Shown here: positions 17,517 to 19,572 of the stretch, piece after piece
Numbering within the stretch: the stretch's first letter is position 1
How the letters are laid out: every line of letters starts with the position of its first letter
From: Nitrospinota bacterium
GTDB lineage: Bacteria > Nitrospinota_A > UBA7883 > JADGGD01
Direction of reading: 5' to 3'
NCBI GenBank assembly: GCA_015229165.1
Contig: JADGCD010000013.1
Span: 1-19,572 of the forward strand
DNA: 19,572 nt
The notes under the pieces: model-generated
What the model saw: the letters and a program-made list of their open reading frames with translations, nothing else
Database searches by the model: none
Told to the model about the DNA's origin: nothing
Translations under genes and position numbers: made by a program

Positions 17517-19572
17517 GTGAGAAGACTACTCCTCGCTCCCTCGTTTCTGCCGCTCCTCCTTTCCCTGCTGCTCATCCCCGCCGCCGCATCGGCAAAGACG
17601 ACGCTCACCGTCACCCCCCCCTACGGCCTGCTGATCGTCGAGGCGGAGAAAGACGGCGTCTGGAAAGAGGTAAAGCGACTCGGCTTTACCCACCTCTACA
17701 CCGAAGAGCGGCTCGATCTGGCCGGACTGGTCGCCGACGGCAAACCGGCCCGCGTCCGGCTCGTCCGGTCGGGAGGGGGCAAACATGCCCACCTGGAGGC
17801 GATCGCTCTCGGCGGCGCCGCCCCCTCGAAGCTGTCGGAAGGGGAACGCACATTGACGCTGAAGAAGGACAACGACGTCCTCCCCCTCCCCGAGCGGATC
17901 GTCTTCGATTTCCCCGCCGACCGGAAGGGGAGCCTCCTCGAACTGACCGCCCGGGTGGAGCCGGAGAAGATCCCCACCACCCCGTTCCTCTATCCCCCCG
18001 CCAACAAGGGGGAGGATCTGACCGCCACCACCACCTTCTACGACTACACCGTCGGGTCGGTCAAAGGCGCCTTCAAGTTGGACGGCGATCCGGCCCAGGT
18101 CGATCAGGCGGCCCCCCTCTTCAACGTCCACTCGATCCCCGGCTCCGGCCATCCGGAGGCCCCCACCTTCGCGTGGGTCAAAGACGACGGCGAGAAACTG
18201 TACGTCGCCCTGGAGTTCGCCTCCGACAACACCCGGGACGGCGAAGCCGACTACGGCAAGGTCTACGCCGTCGGCCCCACGGGGAAAAAGGAATACAAAA
18301 TCACCGAGGTGGACACGCGATGGGGGAACGCCGGGTTCACCGTCTCCAAGCGGGCCGCGTATCGCCACAAGTTCTATGAATTCGCCCTGCCGTTGAAAGA
18401 CGTCGGCGCGAAGAAAGGCGACGGTCTGAAACTGGCCTTCGCCGCCTACGGCACCTCCTCGGTCAACTTCCCGGCGCCCGGGACTACGATCCCCTTCGGG
18501 TCGGTGAACCTTAATACCGCCACCCCCCTCACCCAGTCAATAACGCTCAGCAGCGTCGACACCTTCACCGCCTCCATCGCCACCGGCGACGCGACGCAGT
18601 GGACGGTCTCCGCCGGGACCTGCATTCTCCACAACACCACGACCCCGCAACTGTCGGTGTTCCACGCCGGCAACGGCGGAGCGCCGAACCCGTGCACCAT
18701 CACCCTCACCTTCACGCCGACCACCGCCGGGGCCAAGACGAGCGTCTTGTCCCTGTCCACCACCTCGACGCCGGGGACGATACGGACCGTCACGCTCACC
18801 GGAACCGGGGTCACTCCGACCCTCAACCTGGGCATCGTCGGACGAGGGCGGGTGAAGAGCGGCGACGGGCAGGTCGACTGCACGGCCTCCTGCACGCCGA
18901 CCGTCACCGGATCGGTGACGCTGACCGCCACGCCGGCCAACGACCATTTCTTCCGCCGGTGGGATGGCGCCTGTACCGGGAGCGGCCGGACCTGCGTAGC
19001 CAGCGGCGGGGATAACGTATTGGCGGTCTTCGGCAAGGTTCAGCCGACGCCGACGGCCAACACCCCCCCCGCCCCCCCCGCCGGGGCCGGTTCCGACTGG
19101 CTGGTCTCCCCCGTTGAGGGGGCGCTGGCAGAGAGCGGCGACGCCTTCGTCTGGAAAGCGCTGACCGACCCCGAAGGGGCGGACGTGACCTACCAGCTCT
19201 GGGTCTGCAAGAACGGCGACTTCGATAACTGCACGCCGACCACCGTCACCGTCAACGTGGCGCAGCGGGTGGCGGCGGCTCTGGGAGGGGCGGGGCTGCT
19301 GCTGCTCGGTTTCGGCTTCACCCGCCCCGGACGCCGCGCCCTGATGATCGGGCTGGCGGTTCTGCTGCTGGGAGGCTCCGGCGCGCTGGTGGCCTGCGGC
19401 GCCTCGTCGTCCGGCTCTTCCTCCGGTTCCACCGGGGGCGGGACGACCGGCGGCGAAACCCGGACCGACTGCGCGACGGCCGACGACGACGAAGTCTGTT
19501 ACGACGGGCTGAATCTGGCGCCGGGAAGCTATGGCTGGAAGGTCATCGGCGAAGACGACGCCGGACTGACCA
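17517..19572 (+). CDS. Secreted multidomain surface protein, 3' end beyond the window
   Basis: An open frame of 685 codons reaching the window edge without a stop. It starts with a GTG preceded by GAGG at 5 bp. Residues 1-26 are a signal peptide (cleavage after ASA). Residues 30-180 form a beta-rich region of no clear family. About 182-310 resemble a DOMON/CBM9-type beta sandwich (FAWVKDDGEKLYVALEF, EVDTRWGNAGF, HKFYEFALPL). About 327-432 look like a choice-of-anchor D Ig-like domain; 434-506 resemble a divergent InlB B-repeat with cysteines (DCTASC, WDGACTGSGRTC). A Pro-rich linker leads to an FN3-like half domain (528-582). Two hydrophobic helices (585-602, 608-626) separated by RPGRR follow, ending in LVAC627 and a Gly/Ser linker; the FN3-like domain then seems to resume (about 650-685, SYGWKVIGEDDAGLT). 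Function is probably adhesion or surface display. Confidence 0.8.
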   Translation, partial: MRRLLLAPSFLPLLLSLLLIPAAASAKTTLTVTPPYGLLIVEAEKDGVWKEVKRLGFTHLYTEERLDLAGLVADGKPARVRLVRSGGGKHAHLEAIALGGAAPSKLSEGERTLTLKKDNDVLPLPERIVFDFPADRKGSLLELTARVEPEKIPTTPFLYPPANKGEDLTATTTFYDYTVGSVKGAFKLDGDPAQVDQAAPLFNVHSIPGSGHPEAPTFAWVKDDGEKLYVALEFASDNTRDGEADYGKVYAVGPTGKKEYKITEVDTRWGNAGFTVSKRAAYRHKFYEFALPLKDVGAKKGDGLKLAFAAYGTSSVNFPAPGTTIPFGSVNLNTATPLTQSITLSSVDTFTASIATGDATQWTVSAGTCILHNTTTPQLSVFHAGNGGAPNPCTITLTFTPTTAGAKTSVLSLSTTSTPGTIRTVTLTGTGVTPTLNLGIVGRGRVKSGDGQVDCTASCTPTVTGSVTLTATPANDHFFRRWDGACTGSGRTCVASGGDNVLAVFGKVQPTPTANTPPAPPAGAGSDWLVSPVEGALAESGDAFVWKALTDPEGADVTYQLWVCKNGDFDNCTPTTVTVNVAQRVAAALGGAGLLLLGFGFTRPGRRALMIGLAVLLLGGSGALVACGASSSGSSSGSTGGGTTGGETRTDCATADDDEVCYDGLNLAPGSYGWKVIGEDDAGLT

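Overview
The window is GC-rich, densely packed bacterial DNA. It points to a Gram-negative organism: it carries bamD, two lipobox lipoproteins and a large secreted protein. A class I hybrid-cluster protein (Hcp) and a c-type-haem sensor suggest anaerobic or microaerobic respiration, and two GGDEF proteins show active c-di-GMP signalling. A proteobacterium or Desulfobacterota-like lineage would fit, but no gene here fixes the taxon.

Layout. 1-1775 (minus) is a two-gene, AT-richer operon with its own promoter: an OLD/RloA-like AAA ATPase and a DUF4276 TOPRIM-like partner joined by a GTGA overlap, probably anti-phage. 1976-3239 (minus) holds a RidA-family protein without the usual catalytic arginine and a Cys-rich lipoprotein of unknown function. 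3332-6984 (minus) is a tight nadK - GGDEF - recN operon. bamD diverges from it at 7103. After bamD come a terminator, a 143-bp nested palindrome, a 67-aa orphan gene and a 0.5-kb gap with a degenerate direct repeat. 8796-10883 (minus) encodes a membrane haem-c/HAMP/PAS/PAS/GGDEF sensor, divergent from uvrA (11024-13858), which has a clear TATAAT promoter.

The AT-rich gene at 13855 overlaps the uvrA stop (ATGA) and encodes a PIN-like putative nuclease. It is followed 6 bp later by a 55-aa ORF resembling the toxin-binding tail of RHH antitoxins, giving a candidate toxin-first toxin-antitoxin module. A 182-bp imperfect palindrome then runs up to and includes the truA start codon. truA, hcp (with a strong terminator) and a secreted multidomain protein cut off by the window end complete the region.

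The housekeeping content covers DNA repair (recN, uvrA), NADP supply (nadK), tRNA pseudouridylation (truA), outer-membrane assembly (bamD) and nitrosative-stress defence (hcp). The accessory material most worth study is the ATPase-DUF4276 pair, the PIN/small-ORF pair at the end of uvrA, the two long palindromes, and the secreted protein with a membrane hairpin and internal lipobox-like motif splitting an FN3-like domain.
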